From positions 4,717,001 through 4,781,000 of the forward strand of contig NC_056427.1 in NCBI RefSeq assembly GCF_905147365.1: a stretch of DNA of 64,000 nt, read 5' to 3'. The position numbers were made by a program, and so were the translations under genes. Shown here piece after piece: positions 42,501 through 53,190 of this stretch (its first letter is position 1; each line of letters starts with the position of its first letter). Source of the stretch: Aricia agestis. Lineage: Eukaryota > Arthropoda > Insecta > Lepidoptera > Lycaenidae. Below the pieces are notes generated by a model. That model searched no databases and had not been told where the DNA came from. It saw only the letters and a program-made list of their open reading frames with translations.

Positions 42501-42944
42501 AAACTACTCCAAGCAAAAGCCAATGAATTTTACATTAATTCTGCTGAACATAGGCTAAATTTTATTTTGGAAAAATTGGATTTCGTAAGATATTTTGGTT
42601 TTTCGGACGCCAGGTGTAAAATCAACAAGAAAGGTATTTTGCGTACGCTGCCGAAACTATAAAAGATAGAACCATACAATGTTCTAAGTAATTGTAGATC
42701 TTATAAATATCTACAAAAAAGTCCACGTAATACTATACTTATCTATGTCGAGTGAGGCACAATAACCATTTTTTTATTTAAAAAAAGCTTGATTTTTTTG
42801 GACTACATTTAAACGCGTTTATTTTACTTATGCTATTAATTGTTATGAAAATAAATTATTTCATCACTAAGTACAGTTTATGTAGATAACATTTGGTCTT
42901 TAAATGATTAAAATTGGACGTTTAATTTCGAAATTATGGCGAAA
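42501..42944. other. AT-rich stretch, nothing identified
   Basis: No coding or repeat signal was recognised. Confidence 0.4.
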
Positions 42945-43186
42945 TTAAAATATAACGATAGTGGGCGTCACCAAGCGGGGGTGCGCGTGCGGGAGGAAGA
43001 CAATCTGTGCAGTGTGCACTATATTATGCATCCCTTCGGATAATGACTGCGTCCGCGTCATCGATGTCAGTGTTGGAGTCTGTGAATTGACCTGGGAATT
43101 AATTTGCTGACCGAGTCTCTCCTGGGTAGGCTTTTTGCAGCCGTAACCGACATCCACGCGGGCGGAGCCGCGGGCGACCGCTAGTA
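42945..43186 (+). mobile_element. Helitron-like 3' part (D5)
   Basis: GC-richer than its surroundings. It ends cacgcgggcggagccgcggg then cgaccgCTAG, with a self-complementary GC-rich stem before CTAG. The 84-codon minus frame at 42945-43199 is inside it and has no domain. Confidence 0.6.
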
Positions 43187-43255
43187 ATAATATGTACAAG
43201 ACAACAAGCTATAAGTAATATAGCCTTGTTGTCTCATAGGTAACTAAAAAGGGTA

Positions 43256-43655
43256 AAATTATTATTTTTTTAACAAAAAATAAAACCGACTTCCAAGGTA
43301 AAAACAAAAGTAATATTCTTAAAAATAATCTAAAAAGAATCAAATAATTCTTATTCCTTATTATAGTGCTGTCTTCAGACCTCAACTATTTCTGTACTCA
43401 ATCTTCATGCTTTTGAAGTCGGTACCAGCTTACCTTAGCGTAAGTTCTATGTCAAGGATCTCAGAACTTTTCCGGTCTGGTAGCGACTTAAAAAGTACGA
43501 AGATTGAGTACAGAAATAGTTGAGGTTTTGGCGAAGTCTGAAGACGGCACTATAACAAGGAATAAGAATTATTTGATTCTTTTTAGATTATTTTTAAGAA
43601 TATTACTTTTGTTTTTACCTTGGAAGTCGGTTTTAATTTTTTGTTAAAAAATAAT
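43256..43655. mobile_element. Long fold-back element I, copy 2
   Basis: The left arm attatttttttaacaaaaaa to cttcatgcttttgaagtcgg and the right arm are complementary. It has the same order of blocks as 33686-34083, with ~20% differences between copies. Confidence 0.83.
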
Positions 43656-43792
43656 AATTATATAAGTGCATTTGTTTGTGCGACGGGATCGCGATGGACA
43701 TTGCCATGGTGACATACTTATTTACTCACTTCATTAAAATAATACGGGCGAAATACTTTATATGGCAAAGAAACGTTTGCCGGGACAGCTAG

Positions 43793-44188
43793 TATAATCA
43801 TAAAGTTAAGATTTATGGGAAACTATTCTTCGTAACAATTACATAATACCATCACTGTAAACTGATAGTACACATATTGATCGCATATTAAATAATTCAA
43901 GGATATATCGATTGTTAACATATGACAAACCTAGGACTAATCATGAGTGAGTTATCAAGTTTTGATTAAAAGTTTTACTTAATTAGGCAACAACTAATTA
44001 TTTCTTTCGTAGAATTTCTTTAAAATTAGTTTGATATACCCGGCAATTGTTTTGCTATATACTTACATGACTATAATATGGCAAAGCAATATCATGTAAA
44101 GTATGCAAGCAAACATAGGTACATAATATCAATTATCAACTAAGACAACAAAACATAAAAGCTAAACATATTATAAAGATATACATAT
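43793..44188. other. AT-rich stretch, nothing identified
   Basis: Only a scrap resembling the D3 end (atggcaaagcaatatcatg) near 44078 was noted. Confidence 0.4.
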
Positions 44189-44390
44189 CCCACCAAAAAC
44201 ATCTTCATGTAAAAATGTTGCCAAGATGAGAACATAATATTGTCGTGTCAAAAAGTAGTGAGATCTTATTCTACATAAGATCTCAAAAAGTAGTGAGATC
44301 TTATTCTACATAAGATCTCACTACTTTTTGACACGACAATATTATGTTCTCATCTTGGCAACATTTTTACATGAAAATGTTTTTGGTGGG
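44189..44390. mobile_element. Palindromic element with a duplicated centre
   Basis: The arms cccaccaaaaacatcttcat... and ...atgaaaatgtttttggtggg pair over ~80 bases. The centre repeats caaaaagtagtgagatctta twice in direct order before the complementary arm begins. Confidence 0.82.
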
Positions 44391-44445
44391 ATTTCATTTC
44401 TTTTTGTTAGCTGGTTTACGTTGTTTTTTCTTTTAGTTCATTTTT

Positions 44446-45410
44446 TAGGGTTCCGTACCCATAGGGTAAAAACGGGAGCCTATTACTGAGACTTCGATGT
44501 CTGTCCATCTGTCTGTCTCCAGGCTGTATCTCAAGAACCACTACAGCTAGACTTCTGAAATTTTCACAGATTGTGTATTTCTAGTGCCGCTATATACATT
44601 AAGACTCTTGTAATTTTCACAAAATACTTAATTATATACGTATTACGTACTTTAATATTTGATAATAAAATTGAAATAAAATAAATAATTAAGGGGGGCT
44701 CCCATACAAAAACACAATTTTTTCCCCTCCTTTCGCTCTATAACAGTTTACAGTACGGAACCCTTCGTGCGCGAGTCCAACTCGCACTTGGCCGATTTTT
44801 TTTTTGGTATATTTCTTTTAGGTTTCCGTACCCAGAGGGTAAAACGGAACCCTATTACTAGACTTCATTGTCTGTCCGCTATCCGTCTGTCTGTCTGTCT
44901 ATCTGTCTCTTGGATGTATCCCATGTATCTAGCAACGGCCGCGCCGTCGTGACTTACCGACTATCGTATAAATTATAAATTTTCCGTACCCAAGGGGTAA
45001 AAACGGGACCCTATTACTGAGACTTCGATGTCTGTCCGCTGTCCGTCTGTCCGTCTGTCTGTATGTCTATCTGTCTCTAGGATGTATCTCAAGAACGGTA
45101 GAACTAGAAAGTTGAAATTTTCATCGATTATGTACTTCTGTTGCCGCTGTAGCAATAAATACTAACAACAAAATAAATTTAATATTTCGGGGGAGCTCCC
45201 ATACAACAAACGTGATTTTTTGGCCTTTTTTGCTCTATATCAATAATGGCAACAGGTAGGTACTTGAATTTTTCTCAAAGTTCTTAATTATGTATCTACT
45301 TTAATATTTAATAATAATATTAAAATAAAATAAAAAATTAAGGAGGGCTCCCATACAAAAAACACAAATTTTTGCCTAATTTTGCTCTATAATGGTACGG
45401 ATATAGGTTA
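44446..45410 (+). mobile_element. Three consecutive copies of repeat family E
   Basis: Copies start at 44446 (gggttccgtacccatagggt), 44822 (tttccgtacccagagggta) and 44982 (ttttccgtacccaagggg). The first is full length to gcacttggccga; the second is short; the third runs to tgctctataatggtacgga. Impure gtctgtctgtc runs lie in each. Confidence 0.78.
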
Positions 45411-45796
45411 AGTTGGGTTTGATAATTTTTTTGTTGTTTTAGTACTAATATCATGTTACATACCAAATTTCAGCTTTCTAAGACTTCAGGAAGTACACTA
45501 ACAGTTTTGATGATCGGTGAGTCAGTGACCAAATTGTGGGTTTTTGGACACCTATAAAATCTAAAGTATAATAGCTACGATATTCAAACTTTGCACATTT
45601 AATAACTGTACCCATGTCACTATATCATAACAATTTCAACTATCTGGCATTATTCAAACCAAAGTTACGAGGGCTCGAAAATACGACGAAACGTTTCGAG
45701 AAAAGGTAGGTAGTGCCCTTGCGCGCTTCGCTTGGCTCATCTTGGCGGGGGCACTCCCGTGCCCCCCAGACCAGATAGCGAGAAGCAACTTTTAAA
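45411..45796. other. Stretch with nothing identified
   Basis: A GC-rich block at 45700-45790 (gcgcgcttcgcttggctcat) is unlike its surroundings but not recognised. Confidence 0.4.
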
Positions 45797-46000
45797 CTGC
45801 ATGACGCCTGCAATTCCGTTGCCCCAAAATTCGTTTATTACGCGGGAACCGTAAATTTTTGCAGAATAAAAGTATCCTATATGCTTTATCGGGACTCAAA
45901 CTATATCCATACAAAATTTAATCAAAATTGGTTGAGTGGTTTAAGTAATAATAAGTAACAGAAAGACATTCAGGTACAATTTCGCATTTTATTAGTAGTA
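45797..46000 (-). mobile_element. Helitron D1
   Basis: gcatgacgcctgcaattccg, cgcgggaaccgtaaattttt, tatcgggactcaaactatat, in reverse D1 order. CTAG is mutated. Confidence 0.7.
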
Positions 46001-46029
46001 TTCACCAAAGAAGTTCATATACCAATGTT

Positions 46030-46035
46030 ACACTT

Positions 46036-46066
<31 letters not shown>

Positions 46067-46250
46067 TGCTTTTTGCACAATGTTGGTACATAGGCGGACT
46101 TAATGCCAGATGGCATTCTCTACCAGTCAACCTTTAGGTGTCCAGAAACAAAATTGTGTAGGTGCCAATAGTGCGAAAGGATGAAGAAAATAAATAAAAT
46201 AAATGAAGAGTAATCTAAATATAACTTAAGTCATAAGCAAACATTATACC
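46030..46250 (-). mobile_element. LINE 3' end relic with (TTTA)n
   Basis: A (ttta)n run (46035-46068), then ttgcacaatgttggtacata, ggcggacttaatgccagatg, gcattctctaccagtcaacc. Read on the minus strand this is the 3' end of a non-LTR element. Confidence 0.65.
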
Positions 46251-47403
46251 CAATAGAGTGAGACTATTCTACTAAATACTATAAAAAAACTTTTCCCCCA
46301 AAATCTGGGGAAATTTCGCACTACTGGCAACACTTTTGGGGAAAGGATGAGCTCATTTCTCCCATAATGTCATTTTCCATTTGGATCCCTTTGTCACGGC
46401 CGTTCAGGGTTATTTTACCTTCGTATTCGTACGATATTGATCCTTAATGCATTAGAATAAACGCCACGATAGAGGCAAGATCAAAATCAAAAGAACTAAA
46501 GAAGGCTTTTAATAACTAGGCGCGAATCATACAGGAGGTCAATTTAATTACAGTATAAAAGTAAACAAACATAATATTATAAACCTTAGATGTTTGCCAC
46601 GAAATTACGCGGGAACGGTGTATTTGCCGGTGTAAAAAATATATCCTATGTCCTTTATAAGGGCTCAAAGAATGTAGATTGTGGATACCAATTTACAAAA
46701 TTAAATCAGAAAACTATGACAAACATTCAAAAGACAGTAAAACAAACTTAAGGCGACGCCTTGATAATTTGGCTGTAGCGATATCGATTTTTCTCAGCAA
46801 TGACTAAAGCTAAGAAATTAAAGTTCATTGTCAGTATTCATCATGTCTTTATCTTTGAATTGCCCATAGCATAACACGATTGGTCAACTTTTATAACACA
46901 GAATAATCAATCAAAAAGACCTCTGTAAAAAAAGGGATTCCTATTTTGCCAACAGAGGAGAGTGATTTAAGCTTTCAAAATTTGTACATAGATTGGTTCA
47001 AGCATACACTTTAATTTGCCCATAGCTTATATGAAATGTATTTATGCTTTTTAAATTACGCGACAAAAACCGTTTTGTCGCTTACGCCCTTTCCATTTTT
47101 TGCTGTTCTATTGCTTGTTGCCGGGCCGGCCTCTCATAGAAAACCAGCAATCTAAAACGTATCCAACACGGTTTTTTACAGGACAAATAAAAATATTTGA
47201 ATTAAATTTGTTGTTGTTCGTTGTTATGAAAGTCTTTAACAAAAACCGTTTTTATGATCGTCCATGTTCGACGTTGATTGCAAATTGGCAATCATGGTTG
47301 GCTCCTACTTAGAAATAATGTAGAGAAAGGCCTTTTAGTAAAGGAAGGTTAGGTACCAGGGTACTTAGACAAATTACATTCAACAACTTGGAAAGCGAAA
47401 GCT
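46251..47403. other. Mostly unassigned stretch
   Basis: 46600-46680 holds a Helitron D1 scrap (cgcgggaacggtgtatttgc). A short inverted pair gcgacaaaaaccgttttgtcgc lies near 47060-47081. The frame 47100-47312 is open but has no recognised domain. Confidence 0.4.
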
Positions 47404-47711
47404 ATATTCTTATATATATAAAATTCTCGTGTCACAATGTTAGTTATCGTACTCCTCCGAAACGGCTTTACTGATTTTAACCAAATTTTATATGCATATT
47501 CAGTATGTCTCAGAATCGGCTACTGGCTACTTTTTATATTGATAAGTGCATTTGTTGAATAAATAATAGTAAATTATTACATCTCGAGACTGACGGCGAC
47601 CATTGTTTGTGCGACGGGATAGCGATTGCCATGGACTTATTTAGTCACTTTAATAAAATAATACGGGCGAAATACTTTATATGGCAAAGAAACGTTAGCC
47701 GGGACAGCTAG
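47404..47711 (+). mobile_element. Helitron-like element D3, intact reference copy
   Basis: tatatatataaaattctcgt, tcctccgaaacggctttact, gaatcggctactggctactt, gactgacggcgaccattg, gcgaaatactttatatggc, gccgggacagCTAG. It is non-coding. Confidence 0.85.
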
Positions 47712-47807
47712 TACTTATATAAATTTTGTGTAGGATTTGTCATATTATGGCGTCGTGAACGTCATGTCACTTAGCAAAGTGTTCTGTCAAATTCGATACA
47801 TTTTTAG

Positions 47808-48448
47808 CTATTGCAAAGCTTTTATCGCGGGCTTTGAGCGCGGTGCCCAATTAAAAAAATCCCGTAACGATAAAACCTAACACGGGGACATATACACACA
47901 CACCGTTGTGCCGGTCAGTGCGGCGTTACCAGACTCCGGCATGGTTTTTGTGTGCATGCGAATTATAATAATTATTGCATAAGTTGATAAAAATGCTATG
48001 CAATAGCTTTACCGCGGCAGCCCCCGAGTGCCACGCGTATTTTTTTAACTTCACTATCGAATGTAAGTTGTCTAAGTACCCACAAGAAGTTTGCAAGACC
48101 CTGATTCTTTGATTACCTTGAAACTAAACACGAAACCCCGACAAACTTAAAAATAGCAAATGCAAGAAATACAGCGTTGTCTTCACTATCGTACCGAAAA
48201 TAAAAAAAAACGTGTGGCACTCTGGGACTGCCGCGGTAAAGCTATTGCATAGCATTTTTATCAACTTATGCATTTATAATTCACACAAACGCTGAGCCGA
48301 AGTCTCCAAACTGAAACGAAGTTAAACGATGCACGCCGCACCGCTTTTCCGACCGGAGTGGGGAATGTTAGGTTTATTTTCGTTACGTTCTTGATTCGGT
48401 CGCCGCACTCAAATCCCGCGATAAAAAGCTATGCAATAGCTTAATAAT
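47808..48448. mobile_element. Terminal-inverted-repeat element G, complete
   Basis: The left arm (ttttagctattgcaaagctt, ttatcgcgggctttgagcgc, acctaacacggggac, accgcggcagcccccgagtg, ccacgcg) and the right arm (cgtgtggcactctgggactg, cgccgcactcaaatcccgcg, gctatgcaatagctt) are inverted over ~230 bases, with ~160 bases between. Single arms occur at 6568, 9670, 35815 and 38740. Confidence 0.8.
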
Positions 48449-48539
48449 TTAGTTAAATCCACGGACGTAAAAAAAGTAGTTAAATCTTAATAATTCAGTT
48501 AAAGCCTTAAAAGGGAGAAAATATAGGGGCAGGACTTGT

Positions 48540-49010
48540 TTGAAATGAAATGAAATGAAAATATATTTTATTTTGCACAATCAATACTTTTTTTTTTATG
48601 ATATAAGGGGGCAAACGAGCAAACGGGACACCTGATGGAAAGCAACTTCCGTCGCCCATGGACACTCGCAGCATCAGTAGAGCTACAAGTGCGTTGCCGG
48701 CCTTTTTTAGGGTAATAGGGGAGGGTAGGGAAGGGAATAGGGGATGGTAGGGAAGGGAATAGGGTAGGGGATTGGGCCTCCGGTAAACTCACTCACTCGG
48801 CGGTTTTCTGTGAGAACGTGGTATTTCTCCGGTCGAGCCGGCCCATTCGTGCCGAAGCATGTCTCTCCCACGTATAAAATACAAAGACAAAGTTTAAAAT
48901 AATATCATAATATGAAGAAAGTACACAAAGGCGGCCTTATTACTAAGCAGCAATTTCTTCCAGGCAACCTTTGAGTGAGAGGAATAGAGCTTAAAAGTAT
49001 AAAAAGTTAG
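48540..49010 (-). mobile_element. LINE 3' end relic, split by family A element
   Basis: A (gaaat)n-type tail at 48540-48562, then tattttattttgcacaatc. After the insertion, acacaaaggcggccttatta and ggcaacctttgagtgagag continue. No coding part remains. Confidence 0.65.
48588..48873 (-). mobile_element. Family A short element inserted in LINE relic
   Basis: Reverse copy lacking the cagcgcttgcgctg hairpin and part of the LINE-derived tail junction (gccttttttagggtaatagg). Its insertion splits the LINE 3' end. Confidence 0.85.
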
Positions 49011-49042
49011 TATAAAATAAACTAAATATACTTAAACAATCT

Positions 49043-49070
49043 ATACTAATATTATAAATGCGAAAGTATC

Positions 49071-49113
<43 letters not shown>

Positions 49114-50597
49114 CGCTTTCACGCCAAAACTACTGAACCGATTGCAATGAAATTTTGTACACAGTTATTCTAGAGTCTGAGAAAGGACATAGGCTACATT
49201 TTGATGTGGGAAAATATCTTATTTCCATGAAAATATCGATGAAAATTACTTCGCATTGCGCGTGGCCAGCGCTCATCCCGGGGGTCCTGGGTTCGAGTCC
49301 CGCAGGCGGAACAAAAAGTTTTCAATGTTCCTGGGTCTTGGATGTGTATTAAAATAATATTTCAAAAATCTTAAATATATTTTATGTATAATATTATAAA
49401 AAATCCAGAAATATATCGACGCGATGCAATGAACATCTTAGTTCTAATACGATTCAACAGATGGCGCTTTTTTTACTTCGTTGTTACATAGAACTAATCA
49501 TACTTATTAGTTATTATGTTTTTGTTTATAGTTTTTAATACGTTAGAATATTATGTTTAATAATATTATCACTTGCTATAATAATAATCAATCTATCTTA
49601 TCTTATAGAACTCCTACTGCATTTCTAAGGAGTTCGAGTGTGTTGTGTTGGCCTATATTCCATCCAGAAAATATATCAATGCAATCAGCAATCAACATTT
49701 TAATTCTAATATATGAAAACAGATGGCGCTTTATTTTTTTACTTCATTATGATAACAGAACTAATCATACCTACTTTATTATATATTATAGTTTTTATTC
49801 ATAACTAGCTGTTGGCCGCGACTTATAAATACTGCGAAAGTATCTCTGTCTGTCTGTCTGTCTGTCTGCCTGTCTGTCTCGCTTTCACGCCAAAACTACT
49901 CAATAGATTGCAATGAAATTTTGTACACAGTTATTCTAGAGTCTGAGAAAGGACATAGGCTACATTTTGATGTGGGAAAATATCTTATTTCCATGAAAAT
50001 ATCGATGAAAATTACTTCGCATTGCGCGTGACCAGCGCTCATCCCGGGGGTCCTGGGTTCGAGTCCCGCAGGCGGAACAAAAAGTTTTTAATGTTCCTGG
50101 GTCTTGGATGTGTATTAAAATAATATTTCAAAAATCTTAAATATATTTTATGTGTAATATTATAAAAAATCCAGAAATATATCGACGCGATGCAATGAAC
50201 ATTTTAGTTCTAATACGATTCAACAGATGGCGCTTTATTTTTTTACTTCGTTGTAACATAGAACTAATCATACTTATTAGTTGTTATGTTTTTGTTTATA
50301 GTTTTTAATACGTTAGAATATTATGTTTAATAATGTTATCACTTGCTATAATAATAATCAATCTATCTTATCTTATAGAACTCCTACTGCATTTCTAAGG
50401 AGTTCGAGTGTGTTGTGTTGGCCTATATTCCATCCAGAAAATATATCAATGCAATCAGCAATCAACATTTTAATTCTAATATATGAAAACAGATGGCGCT
50501 TTATTTTTTTACTTCATTATTATAACAGAACTAATCATACCTACTTTATTATATATTATTGTTTTTATTCATAACTAGCTGTTGCCCGCGACTTCGT
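49043..50597 (+). repeat. 770-bp tandem duplication of a Helitron/SINE composite
   Basis: Two near-identical units (about 49055-49824 and 49825-50597). Each holds a D2 5' end (aaatgcgaaagtatctctgt), a partial tRNA-SINE family 2 (gtcctgggttcgagtcccgc, ggcggaacaaaaagtttt) at 49258 or 50028, agatggcgcttt words, and ends in the D2 3' motif ctagctgttggccgcgac. Near-identical 83-codon frames (49553-49804, 50323-50574) arise from the copy and lack any domain. Confidence 0.85.
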
Positions 50598-50687
50598 CCG
50601 CGTGGACTTTAGTTTATAGCGCGCGGTGTCAACAAAATTTGTGTCAAATTTAAAAACTTTTTAAAACCCTGGTAAGTGGTACCCCTC

Positions 50688-50774
50688 TTAGGGCCGCGCA
50701 GCGCGCTACACCGGAATGGCAGCGCTGAAAGTGCTTGCCTCGCCGCTGCCATTCCGGTGTAGCTCGGCCCTTAA
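50688..50774. mobile_element. Small GC-rich palindrome
   Basis: ctcttagggccgcgcagcgc and its inverse near ggcccttaagag; the inner arms gctacaccggaatggcagc / gctgccattccggtgtagc are perfect. Confidence 0.75.
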
Positions 50775-51247
50775 GAGGATACAACAGCGGCTAGAGAAAT
50801 GAAAAAAAAGTACGTGTAATATCTATAGCTGTCTCCCTTACCTCAAGCCTATACCGCAGAACGCGATAGAGACAACTGCAGAAAATCCAGAAAATCAACG
50901 ATTCGTTGTCCCCTGATTCCTTCTCCAAAACTTAACCGATTTAAGTACTTTTTTCATTAAAGATTAAAGAAAGGCTTGAGCTGTGTTCCTATGTTTTGCT
51001 TTTTTTGTATAATCTAGCCAAATCTGTTTTCTGGACGTTTGAACACAGTGGAAAATCTGGCCATTTTTTTGGGTTTTTGAACGTTCATATCTTATTTAAT
51101 AATTAAATTATGAAAAAAAAAAAAACATAGGGACATTGTATTAGTGGCCGTAGATATTCAGGAAAAAAAATATAACTCTACTAGCATTATCCAGGGAGGA
51201 AACAGGGGACAACGTTTGTATGGAAAAAAGGGCGGTGTGGAATCCTC
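50775..51247. mobile_element. Possible piggyBac-like MITE (TTAA flanks)
   Basis: Flanked by TTAA at 50771-50774 and 51248-51251, with short inverted ends gaggatac / ggaatcctc. No coding frame. The TTAA duplication suggests piggyBac type, but the terminal repeat is short. Confidence 0.5.
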
Positions 51248-51293
51248 TTAATTAATCAAAATACCCAAAAACAGCTGTGCAGTGTGCACATAA

Positions 51294-52043
51294 TCTGTAC
51301 TAATATTATGAATGCGAAAGTATCTCTGTCTGTCAGTCTCGCTTTCACGCCAAACGTCAAAACTACCGAACCGATTGTAATGAAATTTTGTATACTGATA
51401 GTCTAAAGCCTGAGAAAGGACATAGGCTACTTTTTTACTGGAAAAAAGGGTTGTAAGGGTCGTAAATTTGTTAAAAAAATTCATAATAGATGGCGCCGTG
51501 CGTCTTCTACATCGCGCTGACGCTTGCTCAAAAGTCTTTCTATAAGAGGTGGTATCATCTTACAATTAAGTCTCGATTTTTTTCGATTGTTATATCTATT
51601 CTACGGTATTAAATAACTCAGTACTTTATCTGTGCAGGCAGTGACGTAACCTTAATACCAAATTTCACCAACGACTGTTAAAGTTAATGCTCGAATTAGT
51701 ATCACGTTAGCTGTTTCGTTTTTCATATGAATTAAAGAGAAGACAGGATATTTTAACAAGCTGTTAACACTAACAGACGTTGGTGAAATTGGGGCTAAAC
51801 CTATCAATGATAAATAGTTTATGGGTAAAGTTGTGTAATTGGGGGGCTAAATAAGCTTTAAAATTTGGCATAATATATAAAGTTTAACATACAAAAATGA
51901 AGTACTTATTGTTTGCACACTGCACAGCTGTATTGATTTAATGGGTACCAGGGTTTTTTTATAAAAGCTTTTGACACCAATTTTGTTGACATCGCGCGCT
52001 ATAAACTGAAGTCCACGCGGACGAAGTCGCGGGCAACAGCTAG
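51294..52043 (+). mobile_element. Helitron-like element D2, full length with MITE inside
   Basis: 5' end tctgtactaatattatgaat, body gaaaggacataggctacttt, ccgtgcgtcttctacatcgc, 3' end ccacgcggacgaagtcgcgg then gcaacagCTAG. A 146-bp MITE interrupts it at 51652. The minus frames at 51248-51484 and 51847-52062 are artefacts. Confidence 0.85.
51652..51797. mobile_element. Small MITE in D2, empty site available
   Basis: The ends ttaataccaaatttcaccaa and ttggtgaaattggggcta are inverted. The intact D2 at 18364 shows the empty site (gacgtaacctatcaatg in D2 orientation), and aacc is repeated at 51648-51651 and 51798-51801. Confidence 0.78.
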
Positions 52044-52845
52044 TATCATAATAATTATACATAAGTACTTATAAATATATAGATATATACCTACTTATAC
52101 TAACATAGTCTTTTTAGGTTTATTGTTTACTTACAAATTAATATTGTTTAAAAAGCCTGAAATAAACGTATTTTATATTATTTATTTATTTATTTATACA
52201 AGGCTGGGTTGCACCAGAGGCATGGTTAAAGTTAAAGTTAAGATTCAAGTTATGGTTATAATTAAGGCTAGCCTTAACTTGCACCTTAAATTTTTACGGG
52301 ATAAAAAGTATTTTAATTCGGTTAAAAATTATAATTAAGTATGAGTGGTTTAATGCTATCTTCTCATATTATCTAGCCTTGTTATATTTCATGTCAAAAC
52401 AAATAAACATTATGTATCTAGTTAGGAACACAGTTTTCGCATGATACTTTAATTTTAACCTCGTGTTGCGTGCAATGGCCTTTAATTTATTCGTCATAGG
52501 GTTGGGTTATGTCATCATATTTATCATCATCATCAGAGTCACATCGAAACGGGACCGCATTTAAAATGAGTTATTCAAAATTTGAATACAAAGCAAAAAG
52601 GTGAGCTGAGTTAGGTCAGGCAAGTAAAGGGATTTTTATTCTTAAAAACGCATTCCTCGCAACACAGCTTTAAGCTTGGGTAGAAACTGGAAACGCATCC
52701 AAGGTAGCTTTATATTTATAGCATGAGACCGTGCGTGGCCGATAAAAATTCAAACAAAATTATATTTAACTAGCTAAAAACCGATCTTTGTGAGGACTCA
52801 CGTCGTCACTGACTGATGATGACACATCTACATATATAAATAATA
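52044..52845. other. Mostly unassigned stretch
   Basis: 52203-52300 is one end of the ggttgcacc Harbinger-like family (gctgggttgcaccagaggca, gttaaagttaaagttaag). The rest is unrecognised. Confidence 0.45.
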
Positions 52846-52888
52846 ATCGGCCAAGTGCGTGTTGGACTCGCGCATGAAGGGTTCCGTA
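52846..52888 (-). mobile_element. Repeat family E, left part of LINE-split copy
   Basis: ggccaagtgcgtgttggact, cgcgcatgaagggttccgta. It continues at 58032 beyond the LINE. Confidence 0.82.
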
Positions 52889-53190
52889 ATCAAATCAAAT
52901 CAAATCAAAATCATTTTATTTGCTTAGGAATATGGTACAATAAGGTGTTAGCTTTTTCATTTTCCACATATTCTACTACAATGAGTGTGCAAATATTATT
53001 ACAAGATACTAAGGTTAATGTATTACCAAGTCGTATGTATTACCAAGATTTATTATATAGAAATAGAAATGTCGATACTTAATTAATTATTGATTTATTA
53101 CATTACAATAGATAGGTGCATTTTATAATTTGTCAAATAATTTTTCAGAGATATATATATCACACGTTAATTTTGTTTAAATTAACTCAT

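Larger units (their letters stand above)
41898..43792 (+). mobile_element. Helitron D3 split by ~1.6 kb of nested repeats
   Basis: The 5' half is 41898-42027 (aaattctcgtgtcacaatat to gaatcggctactggctactt). The 3' half is ~43659-43792 (ataagtgcatttgtttgtgc to gccgggacagCTAG). Against the intact copy at 47404 it also lacks the tgaataaataatag-cgaccattg segment, lost between short tttgt repeats. Confidence 0.72.
50575..51293 (-). mobile_element. Helitron D2 3' part, interrupted by nested insertions
   Basis: 50575-50687 (ctagctgttgcccgcgactt to ctggtaagtggtacccct) and 51252-51293 (aaaacagctgtgcagtgtgc) are contiguous in the intact D2 at 18364. The 560 bases between are later insertions. Confidence 0.78.

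Noticed and set aside
49553..50574. Near-identical 83-residue frames at 49553-49804 and 50323-50574
   Set aside because: Their similarity comes from the 770-bp tandem duplication, not from coding constraint; AT-rich with no domain.
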